This document shows positions 12,238 to 23,606 of a stretch of DNA of 64,000 nt, piece after piece. The notes below the pieces were generated by a model. It was not told the DNA's origin and ran no database searches. It saw only the letters and a program-made list of their open reading frames with translations. Positions within the stretch are counted from its first letter, which is position 1; each line of letters opens with the position of its first letter. The position numbers and the translations under genes were made by a program. This DNA comes from Hyparrhenia diplandra (taxonomy: Eukaryota; Streptophyta; Magnoliopsida; Poales; Poaceae), in contig JADLZK010005796.1 in the NCBI GenBank assembly GCA_015847255.1, positions 62,001 through 126,000 on the forward strand, read 5' to 3'.

Positions 12238-13248
12238 AAAAGTTGATCGAATATCATAACATATTTATTCAAGCACCACTCATAAAACAAATTTTTATAG
12301 GTTTCTTTGAAAATGGATGAGAAATGGTAACGAAAAGCCGTGAAGATTTTTTTTTCTTGCTCGATTATGTGTCAACGAAGTTATATTTCTCAAATGTTTT
12401 CAGCAATATTGGATTTCCTAAGCCTAAAATTGGTGCCAAGTCCCGGGCAACTAAGGTTATTTTTCCCAATGTTCTCCTTGGGACGAGATTTTGTGTGTAG
12501 GTGCGTCCAAAATCTCTTCGAGTAGACTCGAGGAATTAAATTTGTGTACCTATCTTCTCATTATTCTAGAGAAAGAGAACATGTTGTCAAGTGGAACTTC
12601 ATGTTTTCGTCACATAGTAGAGTAAGGTTTACATTATTGATCTTGTTGTTTTTTCTTCTTGAATGGATGCGTGCCTTTGAGCCCTACCTTTTGTTTTGAT
12701 GAGCTAGGAGATTAGGGCCATGATCCTTTTTATCTATATATTGAACGGCACATTCATATTGTAGATGGTGGAAGGAACAAAATTGGCATCAAGATTGTCA
12801 TTTTACATATAAATATGGAAATAAGTTAACTCCGACATCCGTTATAGCTAGATGTTTATATCTATTTGAGTCAAGGGGTAGAGTTCAACATACACCCCCT
12901 CCGCTCTAGTTTTTTACTTTCCCTAGCTTTTTCATAAGGTAACCTCATCAAACCTTGGCATATTTCCTAGAAAAACTTCCAAAATCTTGAACATCAAGTA
13001 TGTTTCATTGAATTATTCATGACATATATCTTTATAGTATGATTATTCTCTTGACAAATTTTACTTGCAACTATTCCAAAGTTCGTCAATTTTGGTTTTA
13101 GACAATACTAAAGTGAAATCATTGCCCGATAAATCCTCACATAACTAAGATGGATACTTCAACCATGAGTACAAAGCGACAACAAAGTCGGTTGATAAAA
13201 GGCTTTGATTCACATGAGCTAGCTAGTCTAACTTGACATACTCAGCTT
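12238..13248 (+). repeat. prolamin array spacer upstream of copy C
   Basis: Matches 1233-2241 (distal 5' flank of copy B) with few differences. It completes the unit interrupted by the LTR element. Excluding the insertion, the B-to-C unit is about 2.85 kb, as for A to B. Confidence 0.85.
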
Positions 13249-13621
13249 GTTTATAAAGTGGAACAACTGTGATGTGGCTGAACTTTTCACATATAGATGC
13301 GATGTCATTATGTATGTCATTACTCATGTATCTAGAAAACTCCAATATAAAAGGGCACGTCTTTCTAGCATGTGGTGGAACTTGTCTTTCCAACACATAC
13401 CATATAATCCAATGAAACTAATAAGTAAGTGCCAAAATTGGCTAGGTGCCATGTCATCACTAGCTCATCCATTGTTTGGATAAAATCCAAGAGCTAAACA
13501 TATATCCTAGATCTCTCACTTGTATAAATAGACCCCAAATCGACATTCAATACACCACACATCTCATTGAGAGCAATCGAAACTTGGCAAGTGGAAAACA
13601 CTAGCAACGTCACGAGCAACA
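13249..13621 (+). promoter_or_regulatory. prolamin promoter C
   Basis: Near-identical to promoter B. TATAAATA lies at 13523-13530, 92 bp before the last base of the leader, and the Opaque-2-type site CCATGTCATC is at 13449-13458. Confidence 0.7.
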
Positions 13622-14490
13622 ATGGCCGCCAAGATATTAGCCATCTTTGCACTCCTTGCTCTTTTCGGTGAGCACTACAAGCTGCGTTCTTTACTCGGCA
13701 AGTAGCAAAGTGCTCACTTGCTCCTACAAATGCTATTATTCCATAGTTTCTCCCACCACTTGTTTCTTTGGGTACGAACACCCTATTCTGCGGGCCTATA
13801 GGCTACAACAGGCACTCGCAGCCATCTTGCAACAACCAATTGCTCACTTGCAACAGCAATCGTCGGCTCATCTAATAGTACATGCCCAGCTACAGCCGGT
13901 TCCTTCGGCGCTTAGTCAACTAGCCCCTAGCGAACCACGCCGCCTACTTACAACAACTTGAGGTGCTTCCTATAAACGCATTGGCTGCATCAAACGCCCT
14001 TGCATACCCCCTTTGCAACAACGTTGCAGCAAAGAAATCCTGCCGCTGCTCGATCAACTAGCTTTGGCGAACCCTCTTGCCAACTTGCAACAAAGAACAG
14101 CGGTGCTTCCATTCAACCCACTAGCCAACATCGCTGCATTTATCGAACAGCGTGAAGTCGCTTCCGTTGATCCGGTTGGCTCAGCAAACGCTATCGCCAA
14201 CTCCGGCAACAACAATTGCTACCAGTTAACCCACCGGCGGTGGCCAACCCACTATTTGCCGCCTTCCTACAGTCAGCCGCTTCCGTTGACCCGCTTGGCT
14301 CGGGCAAACGCCGGCCGCCTACTCCCCAAAGAACAACAATTGCTACCGTTAACCCAGCGGGCAAAGGCCAACCCACTAGCCGCCGCCTTCCTACAAAGCA
14401 ACAACAATTTCAGCCATTCAACCGGATGTCTTTGATGAACCCCCGCGCTTGGCGTGGCAGCAACCCCTTGTTGGAGGTGCCATCTTCTAG
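13622..14490 (+). pseudogene. alpha-prolamin copy C, frame disrupted
   Basis: 869-bp alpha-prolamin locus, the same length as copy B. ATG is at 13622, followed by the same signal peptide, then SLAPTNAIIP-type, AYRLQQALAAILQQPIA and LALANPLANLQQ blocks in changing frames, then PFNRMSLMNP, and VGGAIF with TAG at 14488-14490. As in A and B, small indels at CAG-like positions break the frame. The three copies disagree with one another at these positions but not elsewhere. Whether it makes protein cannot be told from this sequence. Confidence 0.8.
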
Positions 14491-15800
14491 ATTACTGAGA
14501 TGAGATGTAATAGATAACAAGGTTCTCAAGTCGGCGTGTGCAATTTCCAAGAAATAAACAATATATTGATTGAGAATTATCTCGGCCGACTCCTTAATTG
14601 TTTTTTATATAATCAGTTTTAAACATCGAAACATAACTACCGACACATGCTTGATGAATTTAATATCCAACAAATATGTTAAAGCAAATTATATGTGGAA
14701 CACCAAACTTGCGTGGAATTGTCTCCCTCAACGTAGTAGCTCACTATTCTCGCTAAATATTACTAATAGGTGTATGGGGTCCTTGTTGATGGAAACTAGT
14801 CCCACTAAAATAAGATTTAGAGTGGGCTATCTAAACCCAAAAAGAAATGACCTAAGATGGAAGCACCAACCGTCCACGGCTATCCATACACACGAGAACC
14901 CTAGATTGTCACTCTAACTCCTAGCTTAGTCTAGTGGGTTATAATTTTCTTGTGTGTGTAGAATGAGAAAAAGTTCGTGTTCTAAAATGTTAAATATAAA
15001 GGAATCAAAAAAATATTACTACCATGATGGTGCACTCGGGGTAGCTCATAACACTAGAACCAATGTAACCGTCACTCACATGTCATATTTAACAAAAAGT
15101 TGATCGAATATCATAACATATTTATTCGAGCACCACTCATAAAACAAATTTTTATACGTTTCTTTGAAAATGGATGAGAAATGGTAACGAAAGCCGTGAA
15201 GATTTTTTTTTTTTTCTCGCTCTCGATTATGTGTCAACAGAAGTTATATTTCTCAAATGTTTTTCAGCAATATTGATTTCTATAGGTTTCTATATATTGA
15301 ACGGCACATTCATATTGTAGATGGTGGAAGGAACAAAATTGGCATCAAGTTTGTCATTTTACATACAAATATGGAAATAAGTTAACTCCGACATCCGTTA
15401 AAGCTAGATGTTTATATCTATTTGAGTCAAGGGGTAGAGTTCAACATACACCCCCTCCGCTCTAGTTTTTTACTTTCCCTAGCTTTTTCGTAAGGTAACC
15501 TCATCAAACCTTGACATATGTCCTAGAAAAACTTCCAAAATCTTGAACATCATGTATGTTTCATTGAATTATTCATGACATATATCTTTATAGTATGATT
15601 ATTCTCTTGACAAATTTTACTTGCAACTATTCCAAAGTTTGACAATTTTGGTTTTAGACAATACTAAAGTGAAATCATTGCCTGATAAATCCTCACATAA
15701 CTAATATGGATACTTCAACCATGAGTACAAAGCGACAACAAAGTCGGGTTGATAAGGCTTTGATTCACATGAGCTAGCTAGTCATAACTTGACATACTCA
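14491..15800 (+). repeat. 3' flank of copy C and shortened spacer
   Basis: Repeats the array spacer but lacks about 290 bp near 15280-15295, where the sequence jumps to TCTATATATTGAACGGC. The C-to-D TATA spacing is therefore about 2557 bp instead of 2849. Confidence 0.8.
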
Positions 15801-16089
15801 TCATGTTTATAAAATGGAACAACTATGATTTGGCTGAACTTTTTCACATATAGATGTGATTTCATTATGTATGTCATTACTCATGTATCTAGAAAACTCC
15901 AATATAAAAGGGCACGTCTTTCTAGCATGTGGTGGAAGTTGTCTTTCCCACACATACCGTATAATCCAACGAAACTAATAAGTAAGTGCCAAAATTGGCT
16001 AGGTGCCATGTCATCACTAGCTCATCCATTGTTTGGATATAATCCAAGAGCTAAACATATACCCTAGATCTCTCACTTGTATAAATAGA
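15801..16089 (+). promoter_or_regulatory. orphan prolamin promoter D
   Basis: A fourth prolamin promoter with the Opaque-2-type site at 16006-16015 and TATAAATA at 16080-16087. Homology to promoters B and C stops at ATAAATAGAC. The next bases belong to the 3' flank of the repeat, so the transcribed region has been deleted. It may still bind endosperm factors but drives no prolamin. Confidence 0.8.
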
Positions 16090-16415
16090 CTAGAACCAAT
16101 GTAACCATCACTCACATGTCATATTTAATAAAAAGTTGATCGAATATCTTATGATACATATTCGTGCACGACCCATAAAACAAATTATTATAAAATCATG
16201 ACATACTTTTCTTTGAAAATTGACTAGGAATGGTAAAGGAAGTCGTGAAGATTCTTTTGTCTCGCTCTTGTGCTTGATAACAAAGTTCTCATGTTCGAGT
16301 GTGCAACTTGCTAGAAATAATCAATATATTGATTGAGATTTATCTGAGCTCCTTAATTGTTTTCTCTTTATATCAACTGAAAACATCGAATGATAACTAA
16401 AGATACCTGCCAAGC
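16090..16415 (+). repeat. scrambled prolamin 3'-flank remnants
   Basis: Sequence like 1189-1335 is followed directly by sequence like 648-780, in the opposite order to the intact unit and more diverged. It is the trace of at least one more lost unit. From 16416 to 16652 nothing is recognised. Confidence 0.7.
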
Positions 16416-16652
16416 ACAAGGCTGCTTGATTAATACAGAAAAAATCTAAAATTACATCATTAATCTTATTCCAGTCCTCTTGAATGTTCTCATTTGGGGG
16501 TGTGTGTGGGGTGATGCGACTGTACGTGCATGTAGTTGAGTACTTGAATTTGTGGTATGTTGTTTTAAGAAAGTCATGGGCATCTCTAGAATCTGTGACG
16601 GTAATCTTTGTCAAATCTTGGTGGTAGGCATCACTACAATCGGTTGGAGTAA

Positions 16653-16935
16653 GGGTCCGTTTGGCAGAACTGTGCTCCCTGATTCTATGGTGAAGTGATT
16701 TTGCGGCTGAAAGTGATTCTCTTTGATTCTTTAGCGTGAACTCTCAAAATCAGGATGGAGAATCACTTCACAAAATCTGGTGAAGCTACTTTTCCAACTC
16801 TCAACCTCTCAGTTTATTTCAGAGAATTACTTCGTAGAATTAGCAAAGAATCACTTCTCGCTGAAAAATGTGATTCGCAACTTCGAAAGTGATTCTCGTT
16901 GAGAATCCACTCCGCAGAGCGCCCTAATCGGACCC
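16653..16935. mobile_element. Tourist-like MITE (PIF/Harbinger)
   Basis: 283-bp element with GGGTCCGTTTGG at the left end, the complement of CGGACCC at the right end, and a TAA duplication at 16650-16652 and 16936-16938. The interior is a degenerate palindrome built on GTGATTCT/AGAATCAC. Confidence 0.85.
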
Positions 16936-16937
16936 TA

Positions 16938-17290
16938 ATCTTTCATCATCCACCTTATGCCCCAAATTGCTTAGCTCATTTACAATGACATTGAGTCTAT
17001 GGACACGTCGTCTCTGGCACACATTCGTCTTTTGGCATATTGAACTTGGCATAGTTGTCTTTGAAGATATAGAGTTTGGTTTCCTTTGCCGCCGAAGTCC
17101 CCTTATAGAATGTTCAAGCTTCTTCCAAACTTGATGTGCCATCTCCAAGTTTTTTGATTAACTCAAAAATATTTCAATCAAGAGCTTCATAGATCACATT
17201 GAGAGCATGATCATTCAATTGCAAGTTTTCTTCTTCTCTTGGGGTAGGATGTTTCATGTCCAACACAAGGAACTCCTCTACTACCCATAT
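16938..17290 (-). pseudogene. copia-type gag (UBN2) fragment
   Basis: Minus-strand remnant of a Ty1/copia gag. Readable pieces are LNDHALNVIYEALD, VWKKLEHS and LNVIVNELSNLGHKVDDE. Stops and frame slips separate them. No LTR or pol is attached. It abuts the Tourist MITE, which may have inserted at its edge. Confidence 0.75.
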
Positions 17291-17797
17291 CTTCCGGCTC
17301 AGTCTTTAGGTGCAAACACAACCTCTTCTTCCAATAGTCATAATTAGGTTTTGTGGCACAGGAAAAAGAATTGATGTCAGGTACGCGGCAGTAAACTCGA
17401 TTACTGGTCTGGAAATTAACGTTGACTGGAGATGTTTAGGGCTCATTATACGAATGTTTTGCAGATTCATGTTGCTGCTACTACCGGACTGCTTCCCCGG
17501 CAGAATATTACCTCCCACTCATGAGTCATGAATAAAAAGTTGGCGACTCTATCAGTTCTTTCACCTCAAAAGCTAAGGCATGCACATAAGTTTGTAGTGC
17601 TATACAGATCAGAGTAGCCGACCAATATAGCGTGCACCAGCATACAACCATACAGGACTACTCAATTCAAGAACGAAGGTGGGAAACCAAAAAGACAAGA
17701 CTACCTATGAACAGGAGCCCCAATCATAAAAACTCGGTAGTGTATATCTGTAGACAGTTCTAAGTCCACAAAGTCAACCCTGGGTAACTGCAGAGGG
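17291..17797. other. 3' side of the SerRS gene
   Basis: Likely includes the 3' UTR of the minus-strand seryl-tRNA synthetase (stop at 17798-17800). Short ORFs on both strands show no recognisable domain. No other gene is seen. Confidence 0.4.
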
Positions 17798-20700
17798 TCA
17801 CTTGAATTTTGGGGAGAGCACCTCAAGTCCACCCATATAGGGTCTTAGCGGCTCTGGAACCACAATCGACCCATCGTCCTGCTGAAAATTCTCAAGAATG
17901 CATACAATCAGGCGAGGCACTGCCACTGCTGTTGCGTTGAGCGTGTGGACAAACTGAGTAGGGCCTGAGCCAGCCCCCTTCCCTTTCTTGGTGTTCGTTG
18001 ATGGAGGCTCGAAGGTGATGGACGGTAACGGATGCCAAGTCGCCTACTTTGGTAGTCGGTGCAATTTGATGCACTGGAGATCTGCAAAATTTGATCTGGA
18101 AACATCAGAATGATTCAAGGAAATGTTGAGAAGACGTATACAAGCCTGGTAAACTTGCCCCATACCTCACCATAACGCTCTAGGCCTGGCATCCATGCCT
18201 CTATGTCAAATTTCCGGTAGGCTGGTGCGCCCAGATCCCCAGTTGCCATGTCCAGAGTTCTACAAAAGAGGAATGTTGGCACTAGCATTAGTACATCTGT
18301 GGCATGGAATTTCCTATCAAAAATGGACATGGCACAGAAATTTAAAAGGGATAGGAAGCACTTGAAATGGAGTCCAGTGATGCATAAAGATCCTCCTCAA
18401 TTGTAATAAGCTCTTCATGCAGTTTGTCACTTTTCTCTGGCTGACAGAATATGAACATCTCAACCTTGCTAAATTGATGTACCCGATAGAGGCCCCTGTT
18501 CATGATAAGACGGTAAACTTAGCAACTTTAGAAACGCCGCTGTACAAACTAATTTTAATGCAGAGCATGTGAAAGTTTGCTTTTATCACAGTTAAGCATT
18601 AAAAAAATGGAACCAAATATACATGTTCATACAATGGTAAATCTTCATAAATCAGCAAACAAAACATTTCATAACCTAAAGCAAAAGGAGTAAAGACCAA
18701 CCTAGTGGCAGCACCTGCTGCACCAGCTTCCGTCCGAAAACAGTGTGAATATGCTACATATTTTAAAGGCAAGGCAGATTCAGCAAGTATTGAGTCCATG
18801 TGAATGCCTCCAACAGGAATTTCAGCAGTGCCTATGAGACACTGATCACTGTCCTCAATTGAGTAGACCTGCAGAGCAAAGTGCAAGCAAACATTTTAGC
18901 GCACGTCAAACAATAACAACTAAAAATGTATCTCTGGAACCAAGGAACTGAAATGGTTAAATTGAGCAGCATATGACGCCAGAGCAACATATCAATTGTA
19001 CTCAAATACTTAACACTCAGGCAAGGTTGAAATTTTGGGTCGCATGTGATCAAATTTTCTAAAATTTGCTAGGGGCATCCATCTGGATTATATTAATACA
19101 TTTATCTCAAATGGTAGTTTCATTTTCATAATAATATAACTTCACTGTCATTTTTAATACATATACTATAATAAAAATAGTGGCTAGTATTATGTTTCGA
19201 CGACTCAATCAATGCCCAAAACAGAAACTGTGTTGTGATTACAGGTACTAATACAAAATACTAAACAGCTGCTAATGCAAACATAATGTAAGAATAAAGT
19301 CATTAGACCGGAGAATGTGCTAAAATGTCTATTCTCATATCTTTTTATGATACAAATAACTAAATATAAAAACACCATCCTTAACAGGGGAGTTCATACC
19401 TGAGTGTTTTGGGCCCTTGGCTGGAAGCCACATTTCTCAACAACAGATGATCTTACAATCTCCGGAGTTATGAGTGGTGTGAAACCCTTCTTGGAGACCT
19501 CTGAAATAGCCCAATTTACTAGGGCCATCTCCAACAAAACAGCTTCATTCTTTAAGTAGTAAAACTTTGAACCACTGACCTGTGCAACACAGTACAGACC
19601 TTCAGTACAAAGAAAAGACCAAACCATAAATCCACTTGAATAGGAACTCCAAAGAAAACGAGTAAACGACACATGAGGGAAACCCCCATGGCATTGCATT
19701 AAGAAGATCCTTCTCAGACATAGATGGAGAAACATCGTGAAGGCTGGCTGCCCTGGACGTGCCACTGAGCATCCAGGGCACATGCTTGTGGCCATTTTGT
19801 ATCTTTCTGAAAACGACTCAAATAGTTACACGTATAACTCAGGAACACATCGGATGAGGGGTGTTCCTTAACCCAAGCCTGTTTGAATTCGCTCCCATGG
19901 GGACTCAAACCCAGGACCTGAGGTGCTATTAAGGTTGTTGTGCCCGCTAGGCTACAGACCCTTTCGCTAAGACAAGGCAAACTAACTAAATATAAGTTTT
20001 CAGAGAATTTTAGATCAATTTACTTGATGTCACGCAGTTTGAAGCTTTGAATTTTTAGTTGTATCTGAAAATTTCTTATTGAACAACTTTCTGCGATGTG
20101 TTACCCTACAAAATGTATAGAGTGGAAGCAAAAGTTGTCACAGTCATACCTCGGCTGCTGCATCAAAGTCAAACAAATCAAGTTCCTTCCCCAGCTGAAG
20201 ATGATCTTTGATTGTAAAATTGAAGCTCCTCTGACTGGCTACCTACACAGTTCAATGAAAATAAATTATTGATTATACAAAGTAGAAATGCAGCAGGAAG
20301 TTTAAAACAACACTTACCTCTTTCCTCACGACAGAGCTTTCCTCACCCCCAACAGGAACATCTGGATGTGTAGTGTTAGGAATACTTTGAGCTTCAAGTT
20401 GAAGCTTATCTGTAAGCTGAACAAGATCCTCCTCAAGTGCTATAAGCCCCTCTTTCAGGTTCTTACCTGTAGTAACTCAAAATGGATAAAACTAATATAG
20501 TGGTGAATCCTTATCTTCATGCTTGAATAAAGTACCCATTCTACCTTCTTCAACAAGGGCTTGGCGTACAGATGGGTCCAGTTTCCCTTTCATCTTGTTA
20601 GCAACTGCATTTCTTTCAGCTCGGAGCCGTTCAACCTCCTGCCATCTGTCATAATTAGGAATTGTTGCCATCGTTCTGTTACCACCGTATTACATTCTGG

Positions 20701-21783
20701 AACTGAATTAACCAATTGCGTTCATCAAGTCAAGTGCATATAAAGACAGCTACTGTATCTAACTAGCGCACATGTCATAAGCAGAAGATAAGACTTTAGA
20801 ATGGAACCATTTAAAGGGAAATAGCAGGTGTGCACCACATGAATAAGCATCATAAGGATCATAAAAAATTTGCTATCATGAATGATAAATTGCTACGAGC
20901 ACAATCTGAAAACAGTTCAGGGTCAAGCAAAACCAGCTACAGATTGAAAGAATATGTACGCATTCACTAAAATTCAACAATTGCCTGATGTAATGCATAA
21001 CAAGGTATATTTGAAAGAGAACTCCATGAAAAATACAGGGTCTATATGAATTCTGACAATAGCCACACCAACTAGATATTACTTCATGAGTTCAACAGTG
21101 CCAATTCATCGGTCATATTATTAGGGATCCCTATTATTGGACATCTAATCTAAAATCAGAATTCAAATACAGGCTCAGATGAAAATCTTAGCAAAGAGAC
21201 CCCATCTAAAACAAACCCATCGGCCGTACAAGTCAAGATCCACGCACTAGAACCTGACCCTCTACAGCATAATCTTATCCATCAACGAATCTAGCGCATC
21301 ACAGTCAGACAGCACGAACAGCTACAACAGAAAATTCCTCATCGGTAAGGCCCAGACCTTCTGCAATGCGAGGTACTGTTCGTAGAGCTCGAGGACGAGT
21401 TCCAGATTGGCGGTGGAGTTCCGGTTCCGGATGTTGTCGGCGACGGCGTCCCTGTTATCCCGGATCCATTTGAAATCAATCGCCGCCTTCCACTGCGGCC
21501 TCACCGCAGCAGCACCACCACCTCCCGCGCCACCGCCTCCTGAAGAAAGAAAAACAAACGGAAGCTTAGATAGCTGTACGTCGTTGAGATGAAGAGTGGA
21601 AGTTAAAGCTTTTACCTTTGGTGGTGTCGGGTTCGACGGCGGTGGTGGCGGCGGCGGCGGAGGCAGAGGAGAGGAGGCGGGGAGCGGGGCGGCGGAGGAG
21701 GGAGCGGGTGAGGGTCCGAAACGGGGAGAAGGATGCGGTGCTGGTGGCGGCGGAGGAGAGATGAAGCGGCCGCAGGTCAGCAT
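17798..21783 (-). CDS. seryl-tRNA synthetase, organelle-type (10 exons)
   Basis: Class II aminoacyl-tRNA synthetase that charges tRNA-Ser with serine, probably in plastids and/or mitochondria. Exons on the minus strand: 21616-21783, 21358-21539, 20545-20638, 20318-20466, 20150-20242, 19400-19579, 18702-18868, 18362-18495, 18166-18259, 17798-18081, all with usable GT/AG sites. Exon 1 reads as a Ser/Ala/Arg-rich transit peptide. Exons 2-5 form the N-terminal coiled-coil tRNA-binding arm. The core has FRTEAGAAGAATR with GLYRVHQF (motif 2), then YGE with ISSASNCTDYQSRRLGIRY (motif 3). Three one-base losses break the frame as written: between the ATG at 21783 and the transit-peptide frame, in exon 8 at about 18374, and in exon 10 at about 18010. 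The last exon otherwise reads to a normal C-terminus. Gene identity is firm; start and integrity are not. Confidence 0.88.
19845..19972 (-). mobile_element. tRNA-derived SINE (Au-like) in a SerRS intron
   Basis: On the minus strand it shows an A-box region (GGGTCTGTAGCCTAGCGG) and a B box (GGTCCTGGGTTTGAGTCC), followed by CCATGGGAGCGAATTC. This order and spacing match a plant tRNA-related SINE of the Au type. It lies in the intron between exons 5 and 6 of the synthetase, in the same orientation. TSDs were not resolved. Confidence 0.75.
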
Positions 21784-22021
21784 CTCGCCGGTGAGGTGGC
21801 CGGCGAGGCGAGGCGAGCGGCCGTTGCGGCGGATAAGAGAAGGGGGTGAGGTTTTGTTTGGGGGCGGCGCCCGGCCGTATGGACTTTGCAAGGGCAGCAG
21901 TGAATGTCAACCGTTCGATCTGACTAGTTGGATGAAATTGTCGTGCATTTTTTTTCAAAAAAAAAGAACAAGATTTTTTCCGTGCACAAATCATGTACAC
22001 ATGCACTAAATTCTATATTTA

Positions 22022-22263
22022 CTAGAGAATCAGTTCCAAATTATGATTCGTTTGACAATTTTTACATCAAATTGGACCACTAGTTTAATACAAAAAATTT
22101 GTGTAATATAATATTTTTTATTATGGCTTGCTTTAACAACAGAACTTTTCAAGAGTTACTTAAATTTGATTATATTTGTACAATTCTTTTAATAAGACGA
22201 GTGGTTAAACATGAATCTAAAAAAGTCAAACGAATTGTAATTTCTAATTTGTAACAGAGTGAG
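22022..22263. mobile_element. degenerate Stowaway MITE
   Basis: 242-bp element with TA on both sides (22020-22021, 22264-22265) and imperfect inverted ends related to CTCCCTCCGTTCC. It contains the internal inverted pair ATTCGTTTGAC/GTCAAACGAAT and the family stretch AATAAGACGAGTGGTTAAAC. It lies just upstream of SerRS. Confidence 0.7.
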
Positions 22264-23606
22264 TAGCAACATGTCTATATGTTGTAACAAATCATGTAAG
22301 CTCATGTAATGGGGAGATTTTTGAAGAAATTCATTTATCGAGCACACACACGTTGCTTGCAATCATACCACTTGGTTCCCTATGAGAAAAACTCTAGTGT
22401 TACATCCAATCGGTGCCAAGACTTGAAATCGAAGCAGGTGGGTGGCATATTGTGAAGGGAAATTGAAACAAGGGAAAAACTTTTTTCCATACGTTCTCAA
22501 TGTCCCATTCTATATCGTGAAGGAGCCACCACTATCTTTGTGAGCGTGTTAGTTCTATATGTCTTCGATGTCCCAATCTATATCATGAAGGGGAAATTGA
22601 AACAAGGGAAAAACTCTTCACTCATTGATTTTAGAGATAGAGGCAAAGGTGTACCCATACATTTATCGTGCAAGGCATTTACTACAAGCCTATCGATAAA
22701 CCTATGGTCCAAAACCTAGTGTCTATACAAAGGATGAGGAGAAAGTGTGTAATGATGGCCTACAAATGAGCAAGAATGAGGTGAACATCTCCACGGTGAA
22801 GAAGGGTATCTCCATTGTCGCAACGTCGCAACCGTTAATGTTCTTTAGGACGAGAGGGATAAGTCAATTAGTGTCACTAACACCCTAGACGCGGCGTGGC
22901 AATAAGAATGGTGGTTATGGCGGTCCTCACTTTTAGATGTAGCAAGAGTAGTAGTAACAATGGGTACGAGAGCAATGACGGAGCATGGAAGTGGTGAGTT
23001 GGACATGGCTAGAGTGTGTCATCCTTGCATAATCCCTCATCCGTTTGTAGTTGAGTTTCGCCAATTGCGCTTTCAGTTGTAGCTAGCGAGAATAAAAAAA
23101 AAAGGTTTATATTTATGAATAAAAATAAATGAAGATTAAATGTTCATGAAACCGTTGATGAAGTAATATGAATGCGTGGTGAACTACTTAATAAATAAAT
23201 TATGAGACAGCTCTTAGAGGGAGTTTGTATACCGAGACAACTTTATGATCCTAGTACATTGAAATTTTATTTTTTTTCATTTTTATTACCAACTAATAAA
23301 GGTTTATACCCTCTAACACAAGTTTTTTCTTACTTTTTTTTTTGACAAAAACGACAAGATGAAGGAAAGAAAAATCTCTTCTCGAGGTGTCCCTCAAAAA
23401 TAAAAAAAAAAAAAAACTCTTCTCGTGGTCAAGTGGTCAACGCACCGAAACGGAACTTCACACAGCCGCGTTAATATTCCCGTCACCGTCCGCCGCACAC
23501 ACGCTCCCCTCCACCGTCCGCCGCACATCCCCACCGGCGGCCACCGCCACCGGCCCACCTCTCTCCGGCCCCGGGCGCTCCTCACCCTCCCTCCCTTCTC
23601 CGCGCG
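22264..23606. other. intergenic region between SerRS and SEC12-like gene
   Basis: The two genes are head to head, so this stretch, with the MITE, holds both promoters. No other gene is seen. An imperfect direct repeat (GAAGGGAAATTGAAACAAGG at about 22453 and 22589) is present. 23450-23606 is a GC-rich likely 5' UTR of the SEC12-like gene. Confidence 0.5.

Noticed and set aside
19830..19980. Intron segment as a tRNA gene
   Set aside because: A and B boxes are present but no cloverleaf closes. Downstream text matches a SINE body, so it is called a SINE.
21322..21891. Minus-strand ORF of 189 codons starting before SerRS
   Set aside because: It reads through the first intron, and its N-terminal frame cannot splice in phase to exon 2. 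The frame one base over gives a transit peptide and joins correctly.
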